Source of the DNA: Desulfovibrio piger
Lineage (GTDB): Bacteria > Desulfobacterota > Desulfovibrionia > Desulfovibrionales > Desulfovibrionaceae
Assembly (NCBI RefSeq): GCF_900116045.1
Contig: NZ_LT630450.1
Span: forward strand, 2,380,501-2,444,500
Reading direction: 5' to 3'
Length of the DNA: 64,000 nucleotides
Below are positions 32,222-41,383 of the stretch, piece by piece; position 1 is the stretch's first letter; each line of letters starts with the position of its first letter. A program made the position numbers and the translations under genes. The notes beneath the pieces were generated by a model that worked only from the letters and a program-made list of their open reading frames with translations, ran no database searches and had not been told where the DNA came from.

Positions 32222-34582
32222 ATGGAAACGCGAAAGGCAGGTCCCTTGCGTTTTGATATCGGCGGCATGCATTGCGCCGCCTGCTCCTCGCGCATCGAAC
32301 GCGTGGTGGGGCGCATGGAGAACGTGGAGCGCATCGCGGTCAACCTGGCCACGGCCAAGGCGCAGATCTGGCTCAAGCCGGGCACGGAAAAAGAGACCGT
32401 GCCCCTGATCATGGAACGTGTGGCGGGCATGGGCTTCAGCGCCGTGCCCTCACAGGAAGAGGACGTGGCCGTCCAGTACGAGAAAAAACGCCGGCAGGAC
32501 GAAAAAGACCGGCGCGTGCGCCTGGGGCGTCTGGGCCCCATGCTGGTCTTTGCCGTGCCCCTGCTCATCCTCTCCATGGGGCACATGCTGGGCATGCCCC
32601 TGCCCGCCTGGCTCGACCCGCACCACGCGCCCCGCACCTTCATGCTGGCGCAGCTGGCCCTGACCCTGCCCGTGGTCTGGCTGGGTCGCCATTTTTACCG
32701 GGAAGGCCTGCTGGCCCTGATCCACAAGGCCCCCACCATGGACAGCCTGGTGGCCGTGGGCACGGGCTCGGCCCTGCTCTACAGCCTGTGGACGACCCTG
32801 GCGGGCCTTGCGGGCAGCGAGCCCCAGCTGCGGGCCATGAACCTTTACTATGAATCCGTGGCCGTGCTGCTGACCATGATCGAGCTGGGCCAGTTCCTGG
32901 AGGCCACGGCCAAGCGCAAGGCCGGGGATGCCATGGGCGCGCTGCTGCGCCTGACGCCGGAAACGGCCCTGCGCCTGGAAGCCGACGGCCAGAGCCGCGA
33001 GATCCCCCTGGCCGAGGTCATGCCCGGTGATACCCTGGTCATCCGGCCCGGTGCCCGCATCCCCGTGGACGGCAGCGTGGCCGGCGGCAAGAGCGCCGTG
33101 GACCTTTCCCTGCTGACAGGGGAATCCATCCCCGTGGCCGTGGGCCCCGGCGACAGCCTGGTGGCCGGGAGCGTCAACGGTGAAGGCGCCCTGACCATGA
33201 CCGCCGAACATGTGGGGCAGGATACCCGCCTGGCCCGCATCATCAGGCTGGTGCGCGAGGCCCAGGGCAGCAAGGCCCCCATCGCCCGCCTGGCCGACCG
33301 GGTGAGCTTTTATTTCGTGCCCGCGGTCATGGGCATCGCCACGCTGGCCGGTCTGGCCTGGCTGGTCTTCAGCGACGAGCCCGCCACCGTGGCCGTCACG
33401 GTCTTCGTGGCGGTGCTGGTCATGGCCTGCCCCTGCGCCATGGGCCTGGCCACGCCCATGTCCATCATGGTGGGCACCGGACGCGGCGCCCAGCTGGGCG
33501 TGCTCATCAAGAACGGCGCTGCCCTGGAGCAGGCCGGCCGCGTCCGGGCCATCGCCGTGGACAAGACCGGGACCCTGACCACCGGCAAGCCCGTGCTGAC
33601 GGGCGTGATCCCCCTCGCGGCCCATAACGAGCAGGCCCTTGTCACCCTGGCCGCCGCGCTGGAGGCCCGCTCCGAGCATCCGCTGGCCCTGGCCCTGGTG
33701 GCCGCGGGCAAGGAACGCGGCTGTCCCGCCTGCCCGGTGGATGCCGTGGACGTGGCGCCCGGTCTGGGCATCGCCGGTGTGGTGACGCTGGACGGCACGG
33801 CCTGGCGCGTGGCCCTGGGCAATGCCGCCTTCATGGAACAGAACCGCATCACGCCCGATGCCGCGGTGCTGGAACGGCTGGCTTCCCTGGCCGAGGCCGG
33901 GCAGACGCCGCTGCTGCTGGCGCTGGCTCCGGCCCGTGCCGCCCTTGCCGGTGCCGGTGATGACGACAGTGCCCGCTGGCAGTGGGACGGCCTCCAGATG
34001 GCGGGCATCCTTGCGCTGGCCGATGCCCTGCGCCCCGAATCCGCCGCGGTGGTGGCCCGCCTGCACGAGATGGGCATCCGGGTGGTCATGCTCACCGGTG
34101 ACAACGAGCGTACCGCCCGGGCCGTGGCCCGGCAGGCCGGTCTGGATGACGCCGATGTGGCCGCCGGACTGCTGCCCGCCGAAAAGGCCGGGCGCATCCG
34201 CCAGCTCCAGGCCGGGGGCCTGCTGGTGGCCATGGTGGGCGACGGCATCAATGACGCCCCGGCCCTGGCCGTGGCCGACGTGGGCATGGCCGTGGGCAGC
34301 GGTGTGGACGTGAGCGCCGAGGCCGGGGACATCGTGCTCATGCGCGGGGGCATGGAGGCCGTGCTCACCGCCCTGGCCCTTTCCCGCGCCACCATGCGCA
34401 ACATCCGCCAGAACCTGGGCTGGGCCTTCGGCTACAACCTGCTGGGCCTGCCCGTGGCCGCCGGTCTGCTGCACGTCTTCGGCGGGCCCATGCTCTCGCC
34501 CATGATCGCCGGCACCGCCATGGCCCTGTCCTCCTTCTCCGTGGTCAGCAACGCGCTGCGGCTGCGGTTCTTCAAGGTATAG
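32222..34582 (+). CDS. copA: copper-translocating P1B-type ATPase
   Basis: The 786-residue pump has one N-terminal HMA domain (GMHCAAC, Cys18 and Cys21), eight predicted membrane helices, and an actuator domain with LLTGESIPV. The intramembrane CPC motif (Cys403-Pro-Cys405) lies in MACPCAMGLATP, the phosphorylation site is Asp447 in DKTGTLT, and an HP motif (SEHPLA) and GDGINDAPALA hinge are present. The late AFGYNLLGLPVAAG and SSFSVVSNALRLR segments are typical of Cu(I) exporters (P1B-1). It exports monovalent copper from the cytoplasm. The ATG at 32222 follows AGGAGG by 5 bases. It is divergent from the chaperone gene. Confidence 0.95.
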   Translation: METRKAGPLRFDIGGMHCAACSSRIERVVGRMENVERIAVNLATAKAQIWLKPGTEKETVPLIMERVAGMGFSAVPSQEEDVAVQYEKKRRQDEKDRRVRLGRLGPMLVFAVPLLILSMGHMLGMPLPAWLDPHHAPRTFMLAQLALTLPVVWLGRHFYREGLLALIHKAPTMDSLVAVGTGSALLYSLWTTLAGLAGSEPQLRAMNLYYESVAVLLTMIELGQFLEATAKRKAGDAMGALLRLTPETALRLEADGQSREIPLAEVMPGDTLVIRPGARIPVDGSVAGGKSAVDLSLLTGESIPVAVGPGDSLVAGSVNGEGALTMTAEHVGQDTRLARIIRLVREAQGSKAPIARLADRVSFYFVPAVMGIATLAGLAWLVFSDEPATVAVTVFVAVLVMACPCAMGLATPMSIMVGTGRGAQLGVLIKNGAALEQAGRVRAIAVDKTGTLTTGKPVLTGVIPLAAHNEQALVTLAAALEARSEHPLALALVAAGKERGCPACPVDAVDVAPGLGIAGVVTLDGTAWRVALGNAAFMEQNRITPDAAVLERLASLAEAGQTPLLLALAPARAALAGAGDDDSARWQWDGLQMAGILALADALRPESAAVVARLHEMGIRVVMLTGDNERTARAVARQAGLDDADVAAGLLPAEKAGRIRQLQAGGLLVAMVGDGINDAPALAVADVGMAVGSGVDVSAEAGDIVLMRGGMEAVLTALALSRATMRNIRQNLGWAFGYNLLGLPVAAGLLHVFGGPMLSPMIAGTAMALSSFSVVSNALRLRFFKV

Positions 34583-34606
34583 ATGGCTGTTGTCCGGGTG
34601 TTCGCA

Positions 34607-34677
34607 GGGGGGGAGGGAGCCCCCTTGGCTGGCGCGCAAGGGTTTCCCCCTTCCCCCTGACCCCCATCCCCTCCCCG
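34607..34677 (+). repeat. G/C-rich hairpin repeat, copy 5 (plus orientation, after copA)
   Basis: GGGGGGGAGGGAGCCCCCTT faces AAGGGTTTCCCCCTTCCCCC around a GGCTGGCGCGC loop, followed by a C-rich tail ending CCCATCCCCTCCCC. It starts 24 bases after the copA stop and shares its tail with copy 3. Confidence 0.6.
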
Positions 34678-34860
34678 ACGCGCTTTACCGGGGAGGATGG
34701 CAGTGGCGGGAGGGACGGCGGCCTGATCGCCGGCTGCCGGTCCCCGTCTGGAGAAGCAGGACATGCGCGGGGAGGTCGTGCCCGGGTCGCGGGGAGCGGA
34801 CAGGGCACGGCTGAAACGGGCTTGGGAGACAGTCCCCGTTGCCGCCCCGCTGCATCAATG

Positions 34861-34902
34861 CACAAAAAAAGAGAACGTCTTCGGACGTTCTCTTTTTTTG
34901 TG
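34861..34902. terminator. perfect 19-bp bidirectional terminator with UUCG loop
   Basis: CACAAAAAAAGAGAACGTC (34861-34879), TTCG, and its exact complement (34884-34902) form a near-ideal terminator on both strands, with seven A and seven T flanking the GC core. It lies in the convergent gap between copA and gatA. Confidence 0.88.
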
Positions 34903-35314
34903 CGGCTGACCCGGGGATAACGGCTTTCCCTGAATGATGCCCCGGGCGTTGCGGGCGTGCTTTTCCGTCTGGATCCGGGATCAGGGCCGTATCGTCTCCT
35001 GCGCCCTATGGCAGGGGCAAGGCATTCTTCGGCTTCCGGCAGGCCGATGAGGCCCTTCAGGGAAAAAGTTGCTTCCGCCATCCGGGCTGTCCGGGGGAAC
35101 GTGCGCTGCACGAACAGGGCAACGGCTTGTCGCGGCAGTGCTTTCCCCGAAGGAGGATTGTTTCCGGCTGACCAGCGAAGAGACAGCAAGGGCGGTGGTT
35201 CTCAGAAACCACCGCCCAGGAAAGAAGTCCGGTCATCTTTCGACTGCCGGGCAGCCTCGGGAAAAGGGCATCCTGCTTGCCGTGCGCGGCAGAAAATGCC
35301 TTGGCCGATCCGCC
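34903..35314. other. non-coding remainder of the copA-gatA gap
   Basis: About 410 bp have no convincing gene. One feature stands out: GGGCGGTGGTT/AACCACCGCCC, an inverted repeat near 35187-35214 that may help end the gatA transcript on the minus strand, though no T tract follows it. Confidence 0.45.
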
Positions 35315-36775
35315 CTAAAGCCGCGCCAGTCCGATGCCGGGCAGGGCGGCTTCGAGACCGGCGCCCAGGCGGAAGAGGCCGGCCTCGTCAAAGGCCTTGC
35401 CGATGAGCTGCATGCCCACGGGCATATTGCTTTCGGCGGCCATGCCCACGGGCAGGGACAGGCCGGGCAGACCGGCCAGGTTCAGGGACAGGGTGTAGGC
35501 GTCCATGAGGTACATCTGCAGCGGATCGGCGCTGTGGCAGCCCAGTTCCCAGGCCGTGACGGGGGAGACGGGGGCCAGCAGGGCGTCGCACTGCTCGAGG
35601 GCGGCCAGGTATTCGTCACGGATGAGGCGGCGGACCTGGGCGGCCTTGCGGAAGTAGGCGTCGTAATAGCCGGAGGAGAGCACATAGGTGCCCAGCAGGA
35701 TGCGGCGCTTGACTTCCTGGCCGAAGCCTTCGCTGCGCGAGCGCACATAGAGCTCGGCCAGCTGCCGGACATCGGCGGCACGGTGGCCGTAGCGCACACC
35801 GTCGAAGCGGGCCAGGTTGGAGCTCGCCTCGGCCATGGCGATGATGTAGTAGGTGGCGATGGCCGCGTGGGTATGCGGCAGGCTCACCTCCACGATCTCG
35901 GCACCTGCGGCGCGGGCCGTTTCGATGGCGTTTTCGCACACGGCGCGCACTTCGGGCGCCAGGCCGTCGGCATAGAATTCCCTGGGCAGGCCCAGGCGGG
36001 CGCCCTTGAGGGACGGCGCGGCGGCAGCGGCGGCATAGTCGTCCACGGGGCGGGGATCGCAGGTGGCGTCGCGCTGGTCATGACCGGCGATGACGCCCAG
36101 CACGCGGGCGCAGTCGGCCACGCTGCGGCCCAGGGGACCGATCTGGTCCAGGGAGGAGCCGTAGGCGATGAGGCCGTAACGGGACACGCGGCCGTAGGTG
36201 GGCTTGATGCCCGTGCAGCCGCAAAGGCTGGCGGGCTGGCGGATGGAGCCGCCGGTATCGGAGCCCAGGGAGGCGAAGCACTGGCAGGCGGCCACGGACG
36301 CGGCGGAACCGCCGCTGGAGCCGCCGGGCACGCGCTGGAGATCCCAGGGGTTGTGCGTGGTCTTGTAGGCGGAATTCTCCGTGGTGGAGCCCATGGCGAA
36401 CTCGTCGAGGTTGTTCTTGCCCAGGATCACGGCGCCGGCTTCACGCAGGCGCTGCACGGCAAAGGCATCGTACACGGGCATGTAGCCTTCGAGGATGCGG
36501 GAACCGGCGGTGGTGGGCATCCCCAGGGTGGAAAGGGCGTCCTTGACGGTGACGGGCACGCCCCAGAGGGGCCGGGAGGCGTCGGGGCCCTGGGCGTCCA
36601 GCCGGCGGGCGCTGGCCAGGGCGCCTTCGGCATCCACATGGAGCAGGGCGCCCACGCGTTCTTCAGTGGCGGCGATGCGGTCGAGGCAGGCGCGGGTGGC
36701 TTCTTCGGCACCGATCTCCTTCTTTTGCAGGGCATCGGCCAGCGCGGTCAGGTTCAGCGAGCAGATCTCGTTCAT
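35315..36775 (-). CDS. gatA: aspartyl/glutamyl-tRNA amidotransferase subunit A
   Basis: The 486-residue amidase has the signature serine-rich region [15 protein letters not shown] and [18 protein letters not shown], with the catalytic Ser-cisSer-Lys triad; the lysine is in [10 protein letters not shown]. GatA releases ammonia from glutamine for the GatCAB complex, which amidates Glu-tRNA(Gln) and/or Asp-tRNA(Asn). The ATG at 36775 follows AAAGGAGA. gatC lies 12 bp upstream in the same operon; gatB is not in this window. Confidence 0.97.
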   Translation of the reverse strand: MNEICSLNLTALADALQKKEIGAEEATRACLDRIAATEERVGALLHVDAEGALASARRLDAQGPDASRPLWGVPVTVKDALSTLGMPTTAGSRILEGYMPVYDAFAVQRLREAGAVILGKNNLDEFAMGSTTENSAYKTTHNPWDLQRVPGGSSGGSAASVAACQCFASLGSDTGGSIRQPASLCGCTGIKPTYGRVSRYGLIAYGSSLDQIGPLGRSVADCARVLGVIAGHDQRDATCDPRPVDDYAAAAAAPSLKGARLGLPREFYADGLAPEVRAVCENAIETARAAGAEIVEVSLPHTHAAIATYYIIAMAEASSNLARFDGVRYGHRAADVRQLAELYVRSRSEGFGQEVKRRILLGTYVLSSGYYDAYFRKAAQVRRLIRDEYLAALEQCDALLAPVSPVTAWELGCHSADPLQMYLMDAYTLSLNLAGLPGLSLPVGMAAESNMPVGMQLIGKAFDEAGLFRLGAGLEAALPGIGLARL

Positions 36776-36787
36776 GATGCGTCTCCT

Positions 36788-37084
36788 TTAGACGATGCGC
36801 GGCACGATGAAATAGTCTTCATCATGTTCGGGAGCGTTGCCCAGCACGTCCTCGCGGCGGCGCTTGCGTTCGGGCCGGTCGTCGCGCATGGGGGTGGCAT
36901 GGCTCACGGGGCTGTAAAGAGGTTCCACGGCGCTGGTATCCACCTGGGCCAGCACATCCATATAGGCGAGGATGTCGCCGAACTGGCGGGCAAAGAGGGC
37001 CTTTTCCTCGTCACTGACGGCAAGGCGGGACAGCCGGGCCATGTGGGCCACGACGTCCTGGCTGATATTCTTGTTTTCGGACAT
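36788..37084 (-). CDS. gatC: aspartyl/glutamyl-tRNA amidotransferase subunit C
   Basis: The 98-residue protein has the typical GatC pattern: an N-terminal VAHMARLSRLAVSDEEKALFARQF, the ILAYMDVLAQVDTSAVEPLYSP segment (family pattern), MRDD, and a C-terminal EDYFIVPRIV. It wraps GatA and stabilises the complex. The ATG at 37084 follows AAGG. It sits 23 bp after the lipoprotein gene and 12 bp before gatA. Confidence 0.95.
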   Translation of the reverse strand: MSENKNISQDVVAHMARLSRLAVSDEEKALFARQFGDILAYMDVLAQVDTSAVEPLYSPVSHATPMRDDRPERKRRREDVLGNAPEHDEDYFIVPRIV

Positions 37085-37107
37085 GGGATCTACCTTGAGG
37101 GGCACCG

Positions 37108-38511
37108 TTATCGGGCGGTACGGGTTGTGCCGGTGGTGGCCGGCGAAAGGCGCAGCTTGTACGACGGCTGGGGCGTGGTGGACAGGGGCGCCACACCGGG
37201 CGTCGGGGACGTGGACGCGGGCGTGTTGAGCACGGCGGGGCCGGCAGACATGCCGGGCAGGCCCGGGATGAGGGAATTGCCCTGTTCGTCCACGGTGGGC
37301 AGCCCCTGCATGCGCAGGGCGGCCCGTTGCAGGATGGCTTCGCGCATGTTGCGGAAGCGGGCCAGGTCCAGCGGCTCCATGCCGTTGGCGCCGGGCTGGA
37401 ACAGATGCAGTTTCTGGTGGGCGATGCCCTTGTCGTCCCAGGAAAGGGGCGCCATGGCCCACTGGAGCTTCATGCCGGCGGCCTGGGCGTTGACCGTGGC
37501 CGCCGGGGGACGGCTGTCAAAGGCCATGCGCACGGCGAAGCGCACGAAGTCGTAGCCCAGGGCCACCCAGAAATCGGTGCCGGGAGCGCGCAGGGCGGCG
37601 GGGGCCTGCGTGGGGTCCCAGGCGGCGGGGAAGACGGCCAGGGCATAGCGGTCGGGCTCGGCCACGGTCTTGCCGTCCAAGCCCTGTTCCCACAGGGTGG
37701 TGCCCAGCAGCACGAGACGGTCCTCGCCGTTGTACATCAGGCTGGTGGTCAGCAGGTTCATGTTCTTCCAGGAGTCGGGCAGGAAGAGCGCTTCGAACGG
37801 CGTCTGGGGGATGGGCGCGGTGATGTTCTCCTGCGCCGTGGGATTGATGAGCGTGGCGGCCTGGCCGCTCCAGGTGCTGGACTGGCCCGGCGTGTAGCTG
37901 GCCGAATGCAGGGTGATGCCCATGCCGGCCAGCTTCTGGTCCAGCAGGCCGGTCATGCGGGGGCCGTAATTGTCCGTGGGATAGAAGGCGCCGAAGGTGC
38001 GCAGGCCCAGGTCTTCGGTGACGAAGCCCACCAGACGGTCGATCTGGTCCTGGGGGCTGGGGAAGAAGCGCCAGGCCCGCACGCCTTCATCACCGGGCAG
38101 CAGGCTGGGCATGAAGGCGAAGAAGACACGCTTTTCCAGCATGCCGGACGTCTGGAGCTGCTTGAAGATGGGGGCCTGCAGGGGGCCGCCCACCATGATG
38201 CAGCTGGGGGGCAGGGCCGCGATCTGGGCGTTCCAGTCGGGCTTGCTGGTATCCACCACATGCAGCTGTGCCAGCAGGCCGCCGGCCTGGAGTTCGCGCA
38301 GGGCGATCTCGGCGCCGTTGCGGATCTTGGCGGCAACGCCGGCATAGGGGCCGCTGCTGGGCAGGGCCAGGGCGATGTGGGGCCCCGTGGGGGTGGCGGG
38401 CTTGGGAGCCGGGGCCTTGCTGGGGGCGGCGGGGAACTGGCAGGCGCTGAGCGCCAGGACCAGGAGCAGCAGGAGCGGAAGAAAAACGCGGGACGAGCAG
38501 CTGTTTTTCAT
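37108..38511 (-). CDS. periplasmic-binding-protein-like lipoprotein (penicillin-binding protein activator family)
   Basis: The 467-residue lipoprotein has a signal sequence (LPLLLLLVLALSAC) and a lipobox, with Cys24 as the likely lipidated residue. A type I periplasmic-binding fold follows, opening HIALALPSSGPYAGVAAKIRNG and including GGPLQAPIFKQLQ, the GAFYPTDNYG segment and YDFVRFAVRMAFDS. This is the pattern of branched-chain amino-acid binding proteins and of LpoA-type activators of penicillin-binding proteins. No ABC transporter genes are nearby, favouring a lipoprotein activator or sensor role. The Pro/Thr-rich C-terminal tail is unstructured. The start at 38511 has a weak ribosome-binding site but fits the signal peptide. 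It is cotranscribed with gatCA. Confidence 0.78.
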   Translation of the reverse strand: MKNSCSSRVFLPLLLLLVLALSACQFPAAPSKAPAPKPATPTGPHIALALPSSGPYAGVAAKIRNGAEIALRELQAGGLLAQLHVVDTSKPDWNAQIAALPPSCIMVGGPLQAPIFKQLQTSGMLEKRVFFAFMPSLLPGDEGVRAWRFFPSPQDQIDRLVGFVTEDLGLRTFGAFYPTDNYGPRMTGLLDQKLAGMGITLHSASYTPGQSSTWSGQAATLINPTAQENITAPIPQTPFEALFLPDSWKNMNLLTTSLMYNGEDRLVLLGTTLWEQGLDGKTVAEPDRYALAVFPAAWDPTQAPAALRAPGTDFWVALGYDFVRFAVRMAFDSRPPAATVNAQAAGMKLQWAMAPLSWDDKGIAHQKLHLFQPGANGMEPLDLARFRNMREAILQRAALRMQGLPTVDEQGNSLIPGLPGMSAGPAVLNTPASTSPTPGVAPLSTTPQPSYKLRLSPATTGTTRTAR

Positions 38512-38661
38512 GGCAGTACAGGGCTGAAAGGGGGCGCGTTTCCAGGGCGCGGGACGGGCCGGGACCGGATGGCCGGTGAAGGCATGCCTCAGGCAGACGG
38601 CATGCCGGACATGCCGCCGGGCACGGGACGGGCAGGAGCGGCGTTCCCGGGCAAGTCTGGA

Positions 38662-38690
38662 ATCATAGCCCGCTCTGCGGCGTGGCGCAA
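38662..38690 (-). promoter_or_regulatory. candidate promoter of the lipoprotein-gatCA operon
   Basis: On the minus strand TTGCGC (38685-38690) and TATGAT (38662-38667, five of six) are 17 bases apart, about 150 bases upstream of the start codon and just downstream of the candidate small-RNA terminator. Confidence 0.55.
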
Positions 38691-38725
38691 GGGGCGGGAA
38701 GGTGGCGTGCGGGCAGGGCGGGGAC

Positions 38726-38774
38726 AAAAAAACGCGACGCGCCCAAGGATTGGATTGGAGCGGAGCGCGTCGCG
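38726..38774 (-). terminator. terminator of the candidate small RNA
   Basis: CGCGACGCGC pairs with GCGCGTCGCG (38733-38742/38765-38774) around a 22-base loop, followed by T7 on the minus strand (38726-38732). Confidence 0.7.
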
Positions 38775-38843
38775 GCTGTGCCTGTGGGAGGCACAAATAT
38801 GGCAGGCTTCCGGTTTGCCGGAAGGGGGGAACCTTTGCGGATC
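38726..38843 (-). ncRNA. candidate small RNA with three hairpins
   Basis: On the minus strand, a promoter-like pair is followed by about 118 nt holding hairpin CTTCCGG-loop-CCGGAAG (38807-38824), hairpin TGTGCCT-loop-AGGCACA (38777-38795), and a 10-bp GC stem (38733-38742/38765-38774) with a 22-base loop. Seven T residues end it. This promoter-stems-terminator layout is that of a stand-alone small RNA. It lies between the transcription units of two lipoprotein genes, with no reading frame. It does not look like 6S RNA, SRP RNA, tmRNA or tRNA. Alternatively it is only a double terminator. Confidence 0.5.
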
Positions 38844-38849
38844 CAGAAC

Positions 38850-38878
38850 GTTATGCAGCAAAAAAAAAATTTTGTAAA
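38850..38878 (-). promoter_or_regulatory. candidate promoter of the small RNA
   Basis: On the minus strand TTTACA (38873-38878) and CATAAC (38850-38855) are 17 bases apart across a T-rich spacer. This is the only A/T-rich patch in the region. Confidence 0.5.
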
Positions 38879-39014
38879 GATGCGTCATGGCAGGAAATAT
38901 CTTTGTCCTGCCAAAGTCTTTCCCCCCGGTGGCGGGCGGTGCGCGCAGGGCCCGCGCGGGCCGTGTGCGCAGCTGTGCCGGGGCAGGCTCTGTGCCCGGA
39001 TGCGGCCGGAAACG

Positions 39015-39044
39015 AAAAATGCGGAAGCTCCGGGGAGCTTCCGC
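39015..39044 (-). terminator. intrinsic terminator of the small lipoprotein gene
   Basis: GCGGAAGCTCC/GGAGCTTCCGC (39021-39044, 11 bp, 2-base loop) is followed on the minus strand by ATTTTTC, 9 bases past the stop codon. Confidence 0.85.
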
Positions 39045-39052
39045 AAAGGACA

Positions 39053-39346
39053 TCAGCGGCGCGGGGAAGGATTCCGCCTGTCGTCGCGGCGGTCATGGAC
39101 CGGCACGGGCTTGTTGTCCCCGTGGCGCGGTTCCGGGCGGGGAGCCACATGGGCCGGGGGCGCGGGCTTGTTGGGCTGGACCCTGTTATGCGGCGGAGGC
39201 GGCTGCCGGTGGTGGCGCGGCGGAGGCGGGTCGTCATACCAGGGGTCATTGTTATGCACACAGCCTGTGCCCAGGACGAAGAGGCCGGAGAGCAGGATCA
39301 GAGCCAGGACATGCAGGAGCCTGACAAAAGCGGGATGTGTTCGCAT
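39053..39346 (-). CDS. small Pro/His/Arg-rich lipoprotein of unknown function
   Basis: A 97-residue protein with a signal sequence (LLHVLALILLSGLFVLGTGC) ending in a lipobox; the Cys would be lipidated. The mature part is about 68 residues of low complexity, dominated by Pro, His, Arg and Asp, including PPPPRHH and RHHRQPPPPHN. It is probably disordered and basic, which could bind peptidoglycan, LPS or metal through histidines, but no family is recognised. The ATG at 39346 follows AAGGAG by 7 bases. It is monocistronic, with its own terminator. Confidence 0.7.
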   Translation of the reverse strand: MRTHPAFVRLLHVLALILLSGLFVLGTGCVHNNDPWYDDPPPPRHHRQPPPPHNRVQPNKPAPPAHVAPRPEPRHGDNKPVPVHDRRDDRRNPSPRR

Positions 39347-39411
39347 AGGCGCTCCTTGGTTGCCTCCACCCTAGCATCCCTGCCGCAGGAACGAAAGGGG
39401 GGCCGGGCATG

Positions 39412-39442
39412 AAAAAAGGGACGGCCCCGGAGGACCGTCCCT
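39412..39442 (-). terminator. intrinsic terminator of dnaK
   Basis: On the minus strand AGGGACGG and CCGTCCCT flank a loop of CCGGGG type bases (39417-39442), followed by a T6 run (39412-39417). It lies 22 bases past the dnaK stop codon. Confidence 0.85.
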
Positions 39443-39463
39443 GAGATGCCTTGCGTGCGGGGA

Positions 39464-41383
39464 TTATTTCTTCACTTCGGTGAAGTCGGCGTCCACCACA
39501 TCATCGTTGTTGTTGCCCTGGGCGGCACCGGCGCCGGGATTGGCGCCCGCACCGGGCTGCTGCTGGGCACCGCCGTTGGGGGCCTGCTGCTGGTAGAGCT
39601 GTTCGGCCAGCTTGTGGGAAGCCTTGGCCAGCTCTTCGGTAGCGGCCTTGATGGCGGCGGCGTCATCGCCTTCCATGGCCTTGCGCAGGGTGGCGATCTT
39701 GCCTTCCACGTCGCTCTTCACAGCGGCGTCCACCTTGTCGCCCAGGTCGTTCAGGGACTTTTCGGTGCCGTAGATCAGGCTGTCGGCGTGGTTGCGGGCC
39801 TCGATGGTCTCCTGTTTCTTCTTGTCCTCGCTGGCATGGGCTTCGGCTTCACGCACCAGGCGCTGGATGTCTTCTTCGGACAGGCCGGAAGAGGACTGGA
39901 TCTTGATGGACTGTTCCTTGCCGGTGCCCATATCCTTGGCGGACACGTTGACGATGCCGTTGGCGTCGATATCGAAGGTCACTTCGATCTGCGGCACGCC
40001 ACGGGGTGCCGGCGGGATGCCGGTCAGGTCGAAGCGGGCCAGGGTCATGTTGTCGGCCGCCATGGGACGTTCGCCCTGCAGCACATGGATGGACACGGAG
40101 GGCTGGTTGTCGGCGGCCGTGGTGAACACGTTGCTCTTGCGGGTGGGGATGGTGGTGTTGCGGTCGATCAGCTTGGTGAACACGCCGCCCATGGTCTCGA
40201 TGCCCAGGGACAGGGGCGTCACGTCCAGCAGCAGCACGTCCTTCACGTCACCGGCCAGGATGCCGCCCTGGATGGCGGCGCCCATGGCCACCACCTCGTC
40301 GGGGTTCACGGAACGGTTGGGATCCTTGCCGAAGAACTCGCCCACCTTCTTCTGCACCAGGGGCATACGGGTCATGCCGCCCACCAGGATGACTTCGTCG
40401 ATCTGGCCGGCGGAAAGACCGGCGTCGGCCAGGGCCTTCTGGCAGGGAGCGATGGTGCGGTCCACCAGATCGCTGACCAGGGCTTCCAGTTTGGCGCGGG
40501 AGAGCTTGACCACCAGGTGCTTGGGACCGGTCTGGTCGGCGGTGATGAAGGGCAGGTTCACTTCCGCCTCCATGGAGGTGGAGAGGTCCTTCTTGGTCTT
40601 TTCAGCGGCTTCTTTCAGGCGCTGCAGGGCCATGCTGTCCTTGGACAGGTCGATGCCGTTCTCCTTCTTGAATTCTTCCACCAGGTAGTTGATGACGCGC
40701 TGGTCGAAGTCTTCGCCGCCCAGGAAGGTATCACCGTTGGTGGCGAGCACTTCCACCACGTTGTCGCCCACTTCCAGGATGGAGATATCGAAGGTGCCGC
40801 CGCCCAGGTCGAACACGGCGATCTTTTCGTTGGCCTTCTTGTCGAAACCGTAGGCCAGGGAGGCGGCCGTGGGTTCGTTGATGATACGCTTCACTTCCAG
40901 CCCGGCGATGCGGCCGGCATCCTTGGTGGCCTGGCGCTGGGCGTCGTTGAAGTAGGCGGGCACGGTGATGACGGCTTCGGTCACGGGCTCGCCCAGGTAG
41001 GCTTCGGCGTCGGCCTTCAGCTTGGCCAGGATCATGGCCGAGATTTCGGGGGCGGTGTAGGTGCGGCCGTCCACTTCCACACCGGCGTCGTTGTTGGCGG
41101 CGGTGGTGATGGTGTAGGGCGAATGCTCCTTCCAGCGGTCCACTTCAGGAGAGGCGTACTTGCGGCCCATCAGACGCTTGATGGCGAAGATGGTGCGCTT
41201 GGGGTTGGTCACGGCCTGACGTTTGGCGATCTCGCCCACCAGGCGTTCCTTGTCGGTGAAAGCCACCACGGAGGGAGTGGTGCGGCCGCCCTCAGGATTG
41301 GTGATGCACTTGGGGTCCTTGCCTTCCATGACGTAGACACAGGAGTTGGTGGTCCCAAGGTCGATGCCGATGATTTTGGACAT
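39464..41383 (-). CDS. dnaK: molecular chaperone DnaK (Hsp70)
   Basis: The 639-residue chaperone opens [21 protein letters not shown] (family pattern). Its ATPase motifs are intact ([45 protein letters not shown]), the linker is [16 protein letters not shown] and the tail ends [13 protein letters not shown]. It binds and refolds client proteins in the cytoplasm with DnaJ and GrpE, whose genes are not adjacent. The ATG at 41383 follows GAGGAGG by 7 bases. I looked for a CIRCE inverted repeat in the 370-bp upstream gap and found none; a short hairpin (GACGCCGCTACGGCGTC-like) lies near 41425-41440. Confidence 0.98.
   Translation of the reverse strand: MSKIIGIDLGTTNSCVYVMEGKDPKCITNPEGGRTTPSVVAFTDKERLVGEIAKRQAVTNPKRTIFAIKRLMGRKYASPEVDRWKEHSPYTITTAANNDAGVEVDGRTYTAPEISAMILAKLKADAEAYLGEPVTEAVITVPAYFNDAQRQATKDAGRIAGLEVKRIINEPTAASLAYGFDKKANEKIAVFDLGGGTFDISILEVGDNVVEVLATNGDTFLGGEDFDQRVINYLVEEFKKENGIDLSKDSMALQRLKEAAEKTKKDLSTSMEAEVNLPFITADQTGPKHLVVKLSRAKLEALVSDLVDRTIAPCQKALADAGLSAGQIDEVILVGGMTRMPLVQKKVGEFFGKDPNRSVNPDEVVAMGAAIQGGILAGDVKDVLLLDVTPLSLGIETMGGVFTKLIDRNTTIPTRKSNVFTTAADNQPSVSIHVLQGERPMAADNMTLARFDLTGIPPAPRGVPQIEVTFDIDANGIVNVSAKDMGTGKEQSIKIQSSSGLSEEDIQRLVREAEAHASEDKKKQETIEARNHADSLIYGTEKSLNDLGDKVDAAVKSDVEGKIATLRKAMEGDDAAAIKAATEELAKASHKLAEQLYQQQAPNGGAQQQPGAGANPGAGAAQGNNNDDVVDADFTEVKK

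Noticed and set aside
34572-35189. Minus-strand frame of about 205 codons in the copA-gatA gap
   Set aside because: It is Pro/Arg-rich, crosses a perfect bidirectional terminator and the hairpin repeat, and has no family motif.
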